NCBI RefSeq assembly: GCF_001590605.1
Contig: NZ_CP014504.1
Location: 3,596,001 to 3,660,000, forward strand
Source of the DNA: Pedobacter cryoconitis
Lineage (GTDB): Bacteria > Bacteroidota > Bacteroidia > Sphingobacteriales > Sphingobacteriaceae
Reading direction: 5' to 3'
Length of the DNA: 64,000 bases
The first letter of the stretch is position 1. Each line of letters starts with the position of its first letter. The position numbers and the translations under genes are program-made. The notes beneath the pieces are model-generated. The model was not told the origin of the DNA, made no database searches, and saw nothing but the letters and a program-made list of their open reading frames with translations. Shown here in pieces: positions 18,141-26,016 of this stretch.

Positions 18141-19370
18141 ATGAAAAAAAAACTTTTACAGATTGCTACGGCAATTTTACTGCTGGCCACCGGTTGTAGT
18201 AAAAATCAACCCCAACCAGAATTCACCCGTGAAAACATCGGGAACAAACAACAAAGTACAAACGCAGCAATTTTAGCAACAGCAACCATCGACGCGAATA
18301 CTGTACAACAAAAAATACAGGGCTTTGGGGGAGCAAGTATTTTAACGTGGATTGCTGATCTTACAAGCGACCAGAGAACTAAAGCCTTTTCTACCAGTTC
18401 TGGTATAGGGCTGAGTATACTTCGTGTGATGGTACCTACGAATAGCAGCAGTTTTGCAGCTGAAAAGCCAACCATAGATGTGGCTAAAAGTTTCGGTGCA
18501 AAAGTTATTGCACAAGCCTGGAATGCACCACCCAGTATGATGAACGGGGTACATTTAAATACCGCATCATACGCCGCATATGCAGCTCACCTGAAAGCAT
18601 ACAATACAGCTGTGGGTGGTGTTTATGCTATCAGTCCGTTTAACGAACCCAATTACTCCCCATCGGGATGGATGGAAGGTACAGCAACCGAGGTGGCTAA
18701 TTTCGTTGCGGCACAGGGAAGCAATTGCGGTGCTCCGATAGCAGGACCGGAACCGCTTAACATGGGCCAGACTTTCATCAATACTTACTTAGCAAATACC
18801 GCTGCAAAATCCAAAACCAGTTTTGTATCCGGACATATTTATGGTGCTCCTCCTTATAATTTAGGAAACATTGGCAAAGAAGTCTGGATGACTGAACATT
18901 ATACCAATTCAAGTATTAGCGGTAATGATTGGGGAAATGCAATGAATGCGGCGAAAGAAATACATGATTGTATGAATGTAGGATGGTCTGCTTATGTATG
19001 GTGGTATATACGCAGGTCTTACGGGCCCATAGATGAGAGCAGCAATATCACCAAACTTGGCTATGTCTTAGCCCAGTATGCCAGATATGTTCGTCCTGGC
19101 TATACTAAAATATCCTGCACATCTAATCCTTCATCCGGTGTATACGTTACGGCATATAAAAGCGGAACAAAATTGGTAATGGTTATTGTCAATCAAAATT
19201 CCACAGCGACTTATCAGGACTTTAATTTCAGCGGAGTTAATGTGGCTGGTTTTAATCGCTATTTCACTACCAGTTCAGCGAACCTTAGTACAAATAGTTT
19301 TGCTGTAACAGGTAGTAGTTTCGGCGTAAATCTCGCTCCTTCAAGCGTCACTACATTAGTATCCTATTAA
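18141..19370 (+). CDS. GH30 glucuronoxylanase-like lipoprotein
   Basis: Lipoprotein of 409 residues with lipobox LLLATGC and Cys19. The (beta/alpha)8 barrel starts with QKIQGFGGAS and has the acid/base Glu169 (SPFNEPNY) and the nucleophile Glu252 (VWMTEHYT). The segment YVWWYIRRSYGPI at 285-297 matches the loop that binds the glucuronic acid carboxylate in bacterial GH30 subfamily 8 enzymes, which cut xylan next to a MeGlcA branch. The last 90 residues form the usual beta-sandwich. Its fit with GH67 and GH115 argues that the locus targets glucuronoxylan. The subfamily call is from motif recall, not a tree. Confidence 0.9.
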   Translation: MKKKLLQIATAILLLATGCSKNQPQPEFTRENIGNKQQSTNAAILATATIDANTVQQKIQGFGGASILTWIADLTSDQRTKAFSTSSGIGLSILRVMVPTNSSSFAAEKPTIDVAKSFGAKVIAQAWNAPPSMMNGVHLNTASYAAYAAHLKAYNTAVGGVYAISPFNEPNYSPSGWMEGTATEVANFVAAQGSNCGAPIAGPEPLNMGQTFINTYLANTAAKSKTSFVSGHIYGAPPYNLGNIGKEVWMTEHYTNSSISGNDWGNAMNAAKEIHDCMNVGWSAYVWWYIRRSYGPIDESSNITKLGYVLAQYARYVRPGYTKISCTSNPSSGVYVTAYKSGTKLVMVIVNQNSTATYQDFNFSGVNVAGFNRYFTTSSANLSTNSFAVTGSSFGVNLAPSSVTTLVSY

Positions 19371-19422
19371 GGCTTTCAAGGTTAGTTTGATAGCATTTAA
19401 ACTTTACTAAGCATAAATTGAA

Positions 19423-19456
19423 ATTAAGAAGGCACCGGATCTGGTGCCTTCTTAAT
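19423..19456. terminator. Bidirectional terminator between GH30 and katG
   Basis: ATTAAGAAGGCACC pairs perfectly with GGTGCCTTCTTAAT around a GGATCT loop. This 14-bp stem lies between the stops of two convergent genes. It marks the right end of the xylan locus. Confidence 0.8.
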
Positions 19457-19473
19457 GCTGGAATATCACATAA

Positions 19474-21741
19474 TTACTTTAAATCGAACCTGTCCAGATT
19501 CATCACTTTATTCCAGGCGGCTACAAAGTCTTTGGTAAATTTCTGCTGAGCGTCTGCACTTCCGTAGATTTCTGCAACTGCTCTTAATTCCGAATTAGAG
19601 CCAAAAACAAGGTCTGCGCGGCTAGCTTTCCATTTGACTTCACCGGTAGTCCGATCGCTGCCTTCATAAAGTTCCTTGTCTGCGGATGTTGCTTTCCATA
19701 CGGTATTCATATCCAGCAGGTTTACAAAGAAATCGTTGGTAAGTTGTCCCGGTCCCGAGGTAAAAACACCTTTATCAGAGCTATCAAAATTAGTGTTTAA
19801 TACGCGCAGACCGCCTACTAATACTGTTAATTCTGGTGCTGTAAGTGTAAGCAAATTAGCTTTATCTATCAGTAATTCTTCGGTAGATACCTGAACTTTC
19901 GTTTTGCGGTAGTTACGGAAGCCGTCAGCAGCAGGCTCCAGATAACCAAATGACTCTACATCAGTTTGCTCCTGTGAGGCATCCGTACGACCTGGTGTAA
20001 AAGGAACTTTAAGGCCATTTTCCGCAGCTGCCTTTTCAACGCCTGCACAACCGGCCAGTACAATCAAATCTGCCAGCGAAACTTTTTTACCGTCTGCCTG
20101 AGCGCTGTTAAATTCCTGTTGAATGGCTTCTAGTATATTCAATACTTTTTGTAATTGTGAAGGATTATTCACTTGCCAGTATTTTTGTGGAGCAAGACGG
20201 ATACGGCTACCATTTGCACCACCGCGTTTATCAGAGCCACGGAAAGTAGAGGCCGATGCCCATGCTGTAGAAACTACTTCAGCTATGCTTAAACCAGATT
20301 CCATGACTTTTGCTTTCAGGGTTGCGATATCACTTTCGTTGATCAATACGTGGTCAACTGCTGGAATAGGATCTTGCCAAAGCAATTCTTCTTGCGGCAC
20401 ATCAGGACCCAGATAACGGGCGAGCGGGCCCATATCGCGGTGCGTTAATTTATACCATGCACGCGAAAAAGCATCTGCAAATTGATCTGGATTTTCGAAG
20501 AAGCGTCGTGATATCTTTTCATAAGCCGGATCAAGTCTTAAAGCAAGATCGGTAGTAAGCATAGTTGGCAAATGTTTTTTTGAACTATCAAACGCATCTG
20601 GAATAATAGCTTCTGCATTTTTAGCTACCCATTGGTGTGCGCCTGCAGGGCTTTTAGACAATTGCCATTCAAAGCCAAACAGGTTTTCAAAAAAGTTATT
20701 GCTCCATTGAGTTGGCGTTGTAGTCCAGGTTACTTCCAGCCCGCTGGTAATTGTATCGGCACCTTTACCAGAACCGTAACTGTTGCTCCAGCCTAAGCCT
20801 TGCATTTCAGTATCTACAGCTTCGGGCTCTTTACCCACATGATCAGCAGATGCGGCACCATGCGTTTTTCCGAAGCTATGGCCACCTGCTATGAGTGCAA
20901 CTGTTTCTTCATCGTTCATGGCCATCCTGCCAAATGTATCACGGATATCTTTAGCTGCGGCCACAGGATCAGGATTACCGTCAGGGCCTTCTGGATTCAC
21001 ATAGATCAGCCCCATTTGTACTGCTGCAAGTGGTTTTTCGAGGTTACGGGAGTGGATATCACCGTCGGCATCATCTTCTGATACCAGTACACCATGTCCA
21101 TCTACACCAGGTGAACCGTGTGCATAACGCAGGTCTCCTCCCAGCCAGGTAGTTTCAGAACCCCAATAAACAGATTCATCTGCTTCCCATACGTCTTCAC
21201 GTCCACCTGCATAGCCAAAAGTTTTAAAACCCATTGATTCCAATGCGATATTACCGGTAAGGATCATCAGATCTGCCCATGAAATCTTATTGCCATATTT
21301 TTGTTTAATTGGCCAAAGTAGTCTGCGGGCTTTATCGAGACTTACATTATCAGGCCAACTGTTAAGGGGTGCAAAACGTTGTAATCCGGCACCGGCACCG
21401 CCGCGTCCATCGCCTACACGATAGGTTCCTGCACTATGCCATGCCATACGAATGAATAATCCACCATAGTGGCCAAAGTCTGCTGGCCACCAGTCTTGCG
21501 AGTCTGTCATTAGCGCATGAAGATCTTTTTTCACTGCGGCAAGATCGAGGCTGTTGAAAGCTTCGGCATAATTAAAACCTTCACCCATTGGGTTTGATAA
21601 AGAAGAATGCTGACGCAGAATACTCAGCTTTAGCTGGTTAGGCCACCAGTCGTTATTGCGGGTGCCGCCACCGCCAACATTATGCTTCATACTGCCGTTA
21701 TGAAACGGACATTTACTGATGTCATTTGATTCGCTTTCCAT
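19474..21741 (-). CDS. katG: Catalase-peroxidase KatG
   Basis: Bifunctional haem catalase-peroxidase of 755 residues, the normal two-domain length. The distal haem site is FIRMAWHSAGTYR with Arg98, Trp101 and His102. Proximal His is in IAGGHSFGKTHGAA. Trp101 and the Tyr in LIYVNPEGP are positioned for the Met-Tyr-Trp crosslink of the family. The C-terminal half is the degenerate second peroxidase domain (SDKRGGANGSRIRLAPQKYW, VLAGCAGVEKAA). It degrades hydrogen peroxide in the cytoplasm. It is transcribed alone, between a terminator and tmRNA. No OxyR site was recognised upstream. Confidence 0.97.
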   Translation of the reverse strand: MESESNDISKCPFHNGSMKHNVGGGGTRNNDWWPNQLKLSILRQHSSLSNPMGEGFNYAEAFNSLDLAAVKKDLHALMTDSQDWWPADFGHYGGLFIRMAWHSAGTYRVGDGRGGAGAGLQRFAPLNSWPDNVSLDKARRLLWPIKQKYGNKISWADLMILTGNIALESMGFKTFGYAGGREDVWEADESVYWGSETTWLGGDLRYAHGSPGVDGHGVLVSEDDADGDIHSRNLEKPLAAVQMGLIYVNPEGPDGNPDPVAAAKDIRDTFGRMAMNDEETVALIAGGHSFGKTHGAASADHVGKEPEAVDTEMQGLGWSNSYGSGKGADTITSGLEVTWTTTPTQWSNNFFENLFGFEWQLSKSPAGAHQWVAKNAEAIIPDAFDSSKKHLPTMLTTDLALRLDPAYEKISRRFFENPDQFADAFSRAWYKLTHRDMGPLARYLGPDVPQEELLWQDPIPAVDHVLINESDIATLKAKVMESGLSIAEVVSTAWASASTFRGSDKRGGANGSRIRLAPQKYWQVNNPSQLQKVLNILEAIQQEFNSAQADGKKVSLADLIVLAGCAGVEKAAAENGLKVPFTPGRTDASQEQTDVESFGYLEPAADGFRNYRKTKVQVSTEELLIDKANLLTLTAPELTVLVGGLRVLNTNFDSSDKGVFTSGPGQLTNDFFVNLLDMNTVWKATSADKELYEGSDRTTGEVKWKASRADLVFGSNSELRAVAEIYGSADAQQKFTKDFVAAWNKVMNLDRFDLK

Positions 21742-21963
21742 AGTTTATAAGTTTATATATCAAATACGTTCTTGTGCTCCAATAATTGCAGTGCAGTATA
21801 AATTTATGATATTGGATGAAATAATCACAATCAATTATCTCTATACCTAATAGTCAAAGTCTATAATGTAAGCTACTGATTATTAAATGGATTCCTGAAT
21901 AATGGACTAAATGACTCTTTTGTATAGAAATTGGCATAATATTTCGTAAATTTGTACTGGATA

Positions 21964-21995
21964 TTTGAAAAGGAGTAGTTAACCACAAATATTTG
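21964..21995 (+). promoter_or_regulatory. Candidate promoter of tmRNA
   Basis: TTTG at 21964-21967 and AATATTTG at 21988-21995 resemble the Bacteroidota -33 (TTTG) and -7 (TAnnTTTG) elements. The -7-like element ends 8 bases before the mature tmRNA 5' end. Its first base deviates from the consensus, so this is a reasonable guess only. Confidence 0.4.
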
Positions 21996-22003
21996 TACGT
22001 ATT

Positions 22004-22366
22004 GGGGCCGTTTTGGATTTGACAGGGCGGAGGTACGTATGTTAGCATGCAGTGCGTTGTACGGGGAGCACTTTAAAGTGAACGTTCACACTTTGATTGG
22101 CGAAAATAACTACGCCTTAGCTGCTTAATTTAGAATTAAATAGCTTTTGTCCCTCTGGCTGCCGCGTTTTTAGGCCGGAATCAGGGGCATCGAAATAATT
22201 ACGCTGGCAATTGTAAGGTATGGTACAGTTGTAAGATAAAATACCTAAGGAGAAAGGCAAGGTAGGTTTCCGGCCCGTCTGATCCCGAAAATAGAGTGGA
22301 AAATAAGCATGTAGAAGGCATAATTTGCCACGCAACTGGACAAGGGTTCGAACCCCTTCGGCTCCA
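22004..22366 (+). ncRNA. ssrA: Transfer-messenger RNA (tmRNA)
   Basis: One-piece tmRNA that rescues stalled ribosomes. The 5' GGGGCCG pairs with the 3' CGGCTCC as a 7-bp acceptor stem, followed by discriminator A at 22366; CCA is not encoded (next bases CAG). The T arm AAGGGTTCGAACCCCTT and the 5' signature TTTTGGATTTGACAGGG are present. The tag reading frame is at 22099-22128: GGC GAA AAT AAC TAC GCC TTA GCT GCT TAA, giving GENNYALAA. Long ORFs crossing this region are artefacts. The 3' end is a common phage integration site, and an integrase fragment follows directly. Confidence 0.96.
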
Positions 22367-22377
22367 CAGTTTTAAAA

Positions 22378-22408
22378 GTAAGGAGTGGCAAAATGTCGCT
22401 CCTTTTCT
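22378..22408 (+). terminator. Terminator of tmRNA
   Basis: GGAGTGGC pairs with GTCGCTCC (two G-T pairs) around AAAAT, followed by TTTT. It lies about a dozen bases after the tmRNA 3' end. Confidence 0.6.
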
Positions 22409-22512
22409 ATTTAAACACCTTTTTATATCATATACAAACCACTATCTTCCACTATTAAACAATGCCTATATTTACACTGTACTAATCTATACTATAAATA
22501 ACCATTTACACC

Positions 22513-22753
22513 ATGCAGGCTAGTCTGAAGCTCCACTTGTATAAACAGAAAACTTATACCGATGGCACACACCCTGTGCTATTACAGTACATAATTGAAG
22601 GTCGTGTTAAACGGAAGGTTTTAACGCGGTGTAAATTGGATGATTGGGATATTAAAAATAATAAGGTAAAAACCAAAGTTCAAAATTCAGCAAGAATCAA
22701 TAACTTTTTGACTACAGAATTTGTGGAATTGCAACTTAAAAGTGGAGACTTTT
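22513..22753 (+). pseudogene. Tyrosine-recombinase integrase, N-terminal fragment
   Basis: About 80 residues resemble the arm-type N-terminal domain of Bacteroidota tyrosine integrases (LHLYKQKTYTDGTHPVLLQYI, GRVKRKVLTRCKLDDWD). The frame then runs into unrelated DNA at about 22750, where a minus-strand transposase remnant begins. The core-binding and catalytic domains (with the R, H, R and Y residues) are missing, so it cannot function. Its place directly after tmRNA suggests that a prophage or island integrated at the ssrA 3' end and later decayed. Confidence 0.7.
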
Positions 22754-23500
22754 TTATGCTACTAATAAACTATTAGATTTATAAAATGTTTCCATTTCGT
22801 TGGGTGTTCTATTACCTAAAGCAGAGTGTATTCTCTTTTGATGGTAAAACCCTTCTATGTATCTAAATATTTCTAATCTAGCAACTTCCCTGTTCAAAAA
22901 TTTTCTGTGATAAACTAGTTCACATTTCAGTGTTTTGAAGAAACTTTCGGCCACTGCATTATCCCAGCAATTACCTTTTCTACTCATGCTTTGAATGATT
23001 TCATTTTTCCTTAATAAGGACTTAAACTCATTGCATGCATACTGAGCGCCTCTGTCCGAGTGGAAAATCAAACCTTCTTTTACACCTCTTCTCGCAATAG
23101 CCATGTTAAGTGCTTTTATAGTTGTATGCTCCGCCGTCATGTCATTGCTGAACGACCATCCTATGATTTTTCTATCGGCAAGATCTATAACAGTAGTAAG
23201 ATATAGCCATCCTGAACCAGTTTTGATGTAGGTAATATCACCAACCCATTTTTGAGATAGGCCGTCTGTAGAAAAATCTCTTGCAAGGAGGTTTTCAGCA
23301 AGTTGAAAGTTGTGTTTGGAATCTGTAGTTACCTTAAATTGCTTCCGAATCTTACTTCGCAGATTTAATTTCCTCATCAACCTGGCAACATAAGAGCGTG
23401 ATATCTTATGGTTTTTCTTGTTCAGTTCTAAGGTAATTCGAGGACTACCATATATTTGATCCTGGTGCGCTTGTTTTACCAGTAAAATCAATTCTGTTCC
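22747..23500 (-). mobile_element. Truncated IS3-family element
   Basis: The DNA holds most of an IS3-type orfB but no orfA and no recognisable pair of terminal inverted repeats. The left edge interrupts an integrase frame near 22750. The right edge lies around 23492-23505, where the transposase frame meets an in-frame stop and a foreign plus-strand coding tail begins. Edges are estimates from where homology-like sequence stops. It differs from the intact IS at 37979-39384. Confidence 0.65.
22754..23491 (-). pseudogene. IS3-family transposase OrfB, N-terminally truncated
   Basis: 245 residues of an integrase-core (rve) transposase. The DDE catalytic residues are visible in WVGDITYIKT, IFHSDRGAQY and DNAVAESFFKTLK, followed by EIFRYIEGFYHQKRIHSALGNRTPNE. 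The first residues are ILLVKQAHQDQIYGSPRITLEL, so the roughly 40-residue N-terminus and the whole of OrfA are lost. The only available start codon is a TTG. The core residues are intact, but mobility is unlikely without OrfA and the ends. Confidence 0.75.
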
Positions 23501-23684
23501 TGCTCATTTAAACGGAAGTGATCTTGTTTACCATTTATTCATTGACGGTAAGGCTCATGGAAGCTTGATACCTTATGCAGATGATAATGCTCAGCTCGGA
23601 TGGAGAACTGACGACAACATAGATCCTATATTAGTTCAAGCTATTGGTCTTATGATCGATGAATATGAGCATTTTGATTCATAA
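23490..23684 (+). pseudogene. C-terminal tail of an unknown gene, cut by the IS remnant
   Basis: An open frame without a start codon encodes about 64 residues (VPAHLNGSDLVYHLFIDG, SLIPYADDNAQLGWRTDD, LVQAIGLMIDEYEHFDS, stop at 23682-23684). The amino acid pattern looks like real coding sequence, but I do not recognise the family. The 5' part is missing because the transposase remnant abuts it. It is further evidence for rearrangement between tmRNA and the lipoprotein genes. Confidence 0.45.
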
Positions 23685-23829
23685 GAATGACTGAAAACCC
23701 CGATAAGTGAAGAAGAATGTTACGGGTTTCCGTATTTGATCGATTTTCACCGCGTCAATACCTCATTTGGCGTAAAAAATAAAACTAAGCTTAATTTAAT
23801 TATGATACTTGATCAAATCTAAATTAAGT

Positions 23830-25254
23830 ATGAGAAAACAATTTTTATTGAAACATCTATTTTTAGTTGTTCCTATAATGCTCTTTTTACATTCATGTAA
23901 AAAAGACAATGTACCGGAAGTCACCAAAGACCAAAATTCAACACAATCTCTTGTAGATATTGCTAAGTCTTCACTTGAAAAACAATCACTGGCGGGAAGT
24001 CCGCTATTGAGCAACTTAAAATCCATTGGCATGGCGCCAGACTGGTCGAATATCAAGACTAGCATAAATAGTGAAAATAAAACCGTTCTCGCTATTCCTC
24101 TTGAACAAACAGCTAATTCATTCTCTGAATTAAATGTGATCGTAACCAATGGATTGCCACATGAGGTAATCAAAAAATATACTGTGTCGAATGACAATTC
24201 AATATTATTAGAGTTTTATGCCTTAAATGGTAGGTTACTAAAAGCAGGGCATTATGATGCAACATCAGGCAAGTTCCAATTGGCAAAGTCAATAACTAAC
24301 AGCGTTATCTTATACGAGCAAAAAAATAAACTCGGTAGTAATGGTAATTTATTTTTGTTGTTAGCTAATAATAAAACAAAAATATCCACGGGAGTCAAAA
24401 CTGTTGCCATAAACGGCATCCATGACCTTGAAGAAGTTGAAATTGAAGGGCAAGGCCCAGCCACACCAGAAATCGGAGATCCTCAGGGGCCTTCAAATGA
24501 TAATGGTTATGGGCCTGTTGACTATTATCCTGTCGAACCCGTACCTCCATCAGGTGGATCAGCAGGCGGGGAAGATTCGGATCCATCCGCAAATTTTGTA
24601 AACAAAATTGACGATACGAAGCTAAAGGAATGTTTCAAAAAGGTTTTGGAAAATTTAAAGAATATAGATAGAGCTTGTTTACCTAATTTAGTTAAAGTCT
24701 TTTCTGGAAATACACCAGGATATAATTGGATAATGCAAGATGGAAACACATCAGTAAATAATGGCGTCACAAACGCTTCGTATAACAGAACTACTGCGAG
24801 TGCGACGACAACATTCAATTCCGATAATTTTAAAGGCGGCAGTAACTTGGCTATTGCTAAAACAATTCTTCATGAATCAGTGCATGCTTACTTAGTGGCT
24901 TATTTTGGTGTTGATAATATTTCCGCACAACAAACATATTCCCAATATTTTGAAGCGTACAATAAATCGACACGCCCTGATCTCAACGATCTGCAGCATA
25001 ACGAAATGGTAAGAAACTTTATTGGTAGTGTAGCAGGTAACCTTATATCTTACGGAAAAAATCAAGGATATAATTTGCCCGATCAGTTTTATTATGACCT
25101 ATCTTGGGGCGGTTTACAAGAAACTTCTGCATTCAAAAATTTAACTCCAGACGTACAGAAAAGAATTCTGAATGTAATTAAAATAGAACAAAGTGGAATA
25201 GACGTTGATGGGAATCAAAGTAAACCGAAAGGAAATACTTCTGGTGGATGCTAA
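23830..25254 (+). CDS. Putative zincin metallopeptidase lipoprotein, unknown function
   Basis: Predicted lipoprotein of 474 residues. I chose the ATG at 23830 because it gives a clean leader with lipobox LFLHSC; a TTG at 23809 would add seven residues. The N-terminal 200 residues have no recognised domain. A Pro/Gly-rich linker (GDPQGPSNDN...VPPSGGSAGG) leads to a C-terminal domain with HESVHAYL (HExxH, the zincin zinc site), then QHNEMVRNFIGSVAGNL, where His may be a third ligand, and DLSWGGLQETSAF. I recall similar C-termini in other Bacteroidota hypothetical proteins but cannot confirm it here. It overlaps or abuts the next lipoprotein gene. A protease role is inferred from the motif only. 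Confidence 0.65.
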   Translation: MRKQFLLKHLFLVVPIMLFLHSCKKDNVPEVTKDQNSTQSLVDIAKSSLEKQSLAGSPLLSNLKSIGMAPDWSNIKTSINSENKTVLAIPLEQTANSFSELNVIVTNGLPHEVIKKYTVSNDNSILLEFYALNGRLLKAGHYDATSGKFQLAKSITNSVILYEQKNKLGSNGNLFLLLANNKTKISTGVKTVAINGIHDLEEVEIEGQGPATPEIGDPQGPSNDNGYGPVDYYPVEPVPPSGGSAGGEDSDPSANFVNKIDDTKLKECFKKVLENLKNIDRACLPNLVKVFSGNTPGYNWIMQDGNTSVNNGVTNASYNRTTASATTTFNSDNFKGGSNLAIAKTILHESVHAYLVAYFGVDNISAQQTYSQYFEAYNKSTRPDLNDLQHNEMVRNFIGSVAGNLISYGKNQGYNLPDQFYYDLSWGGLQETSAFKNLTPDVQKRILNVIKIEQSGIDVDGNQSKPKGNTSGGC

Positions 25255-25265
25255 ATACAAAAACT

Positions 25266-25691
25266 ATGATTAATAGAAATTTAATTCGATCAATAATTTT
25301 AACTACTCTAGTGTACACTGCTTTTACAGGATGCGTAACAAAGCAGGGATTAATAAAAAAGACACAAGGTAATTATGATATAAGTATAACAAAATCCAAT
25401 TCTAATGGAGACCCTTTTTTTTATGGTGTTATAAAGGAATATAAGACAAATGACCCATTGAATGGTGGTATAATCAAAATTGATAATAAGATCATCAACA
25501 AAGTAAATAACGCGGGTAAATTTGAGTTCAACATAAAATCCGGAAGACATACTTTCACTAGTATGCTTATGGGATACTATATTCTGAAATCCGAAAATAT
25601 CAAAGTATTTAATGGAGATACTATTAAAATTGATTTTTATCTTAAACCGGATACTACCACTAAACTTATCGAACCAAAAATAAATAGATAG
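25266..25691 (+). CDS. Small lipoprotein with carboxypeptidase-like regulatory domain
   Basis: Predicted lipoprotein of 141 residues starting at the ATG at 25266; an upstream in-frame ATG at 25248 overlaps the previous stop. The leader ends in YTAFTGC. The rest resembles a carboxypeptidase-regulatory-like beta-sandwich: YKTNDPLNGGIIKIDNK, NAGKFEFNIKSGRHTFTSMLMGYY, then NGDTIKIDFYLKPD. It directly follows the zincin lipoprotein and is probably co-transcribed with it, so the two may work together at the cell surface (inference). The function is unknown. Confidence 0.6.
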   Translation: MINRNLIRSIILTTLVYTAFTGCVTKQGLIKKTQGNYDISITKSNSNGDPFFYGVIKEYKTNDPLNGGIIKIDNKIINKVNNAGKFEFNIKSGRHTFTSMLMGYYILKSENIKVFNGDTIKIDFYLKPDTTTKLIEPKINR

Positions 25692-25703
25692 AGGAAGAGA
25701 TAA

Positions 25704-25934
25704 TTCATCGGATACGCACTTGCTGGCTGCTTCTTCTTTTTTTCTCAAGCATTAAAATCCATTCCACTGGGTATTGCTTATGCGATCTGGGCTGGATTAG
25801 GAATTGTACTAACAGCTGCAGTTTCAGTTGTTATTTTTAAACAGACACTCGACTTACCTGCTATTCTTGGTATTTTATTAATCATCATCGGAGTTATTGT
25901 AATGAATGTTTTTTCAAAAACCAACGCACACTAA
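25704..25934 (+). pseudogene. SMR-family multidrug efflux protein, N-terminally truncated
   Basis: An open frame without a start, entered from a TAA at 25701-25703, encodes 76 residues of a small multidrug resistance (EmrE/QacE-type) protein. Recognisable blocks are GYALAGCFFFFSQALKSIPLGIAYAIWAGLG, split here as FSQALKSIPLG and IAYAIWAGLG, then FKQTLDLPAILGILLI and NVFSKTNAH. The first transmembrane helix with the essential membrane Glu is absent. The break at about 25700, 12 bases after the previous lipoprotein stop, marks the right edge of the inserted or rearranged block beginning near tmRNA. Confidence 0.75.
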
Positions 25935-25969
25935 AAGCTGAAAAGAGGTGATTTAAAAACACGTTCAGA

Positions 25970-25999
25970 GAATAAGCAGGTTATTCAATCTGCTTATTC
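25970..25999. terminator. Hairpin between SMR remnant and PqiA-like gene
   Basis: GAATAAGCAG pairs with CTGCTTATTC around a 10-base loop. It lies between two convergent frames and probably terminates the minus-strand PqiA-like operon. Confidence 0.6.
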
Positions 26000-26016
26000 A
26001 ATGCTTTTAAGCCAGT

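Noticed and set aside
22117..22523. Open frames on both strands across and after the tmRNA.
   Set aside because: They overlap the tmRNA structure and tag region and show no protein-like pattern.
22366..25760. A second copy of the tmRNA 3' end as attR.
   Set aside because: I searched the region for the T-arm and acceptor sequence and did not find a repeat; the right boundary probably decayed.
25692..25950. A second EamA/DMT gene by similarity to helix-rich transporters.
   Set aside because: The length and motifs (SQALKSIPLG, IWAGLG) fit the SMR family and the frame is truncated.
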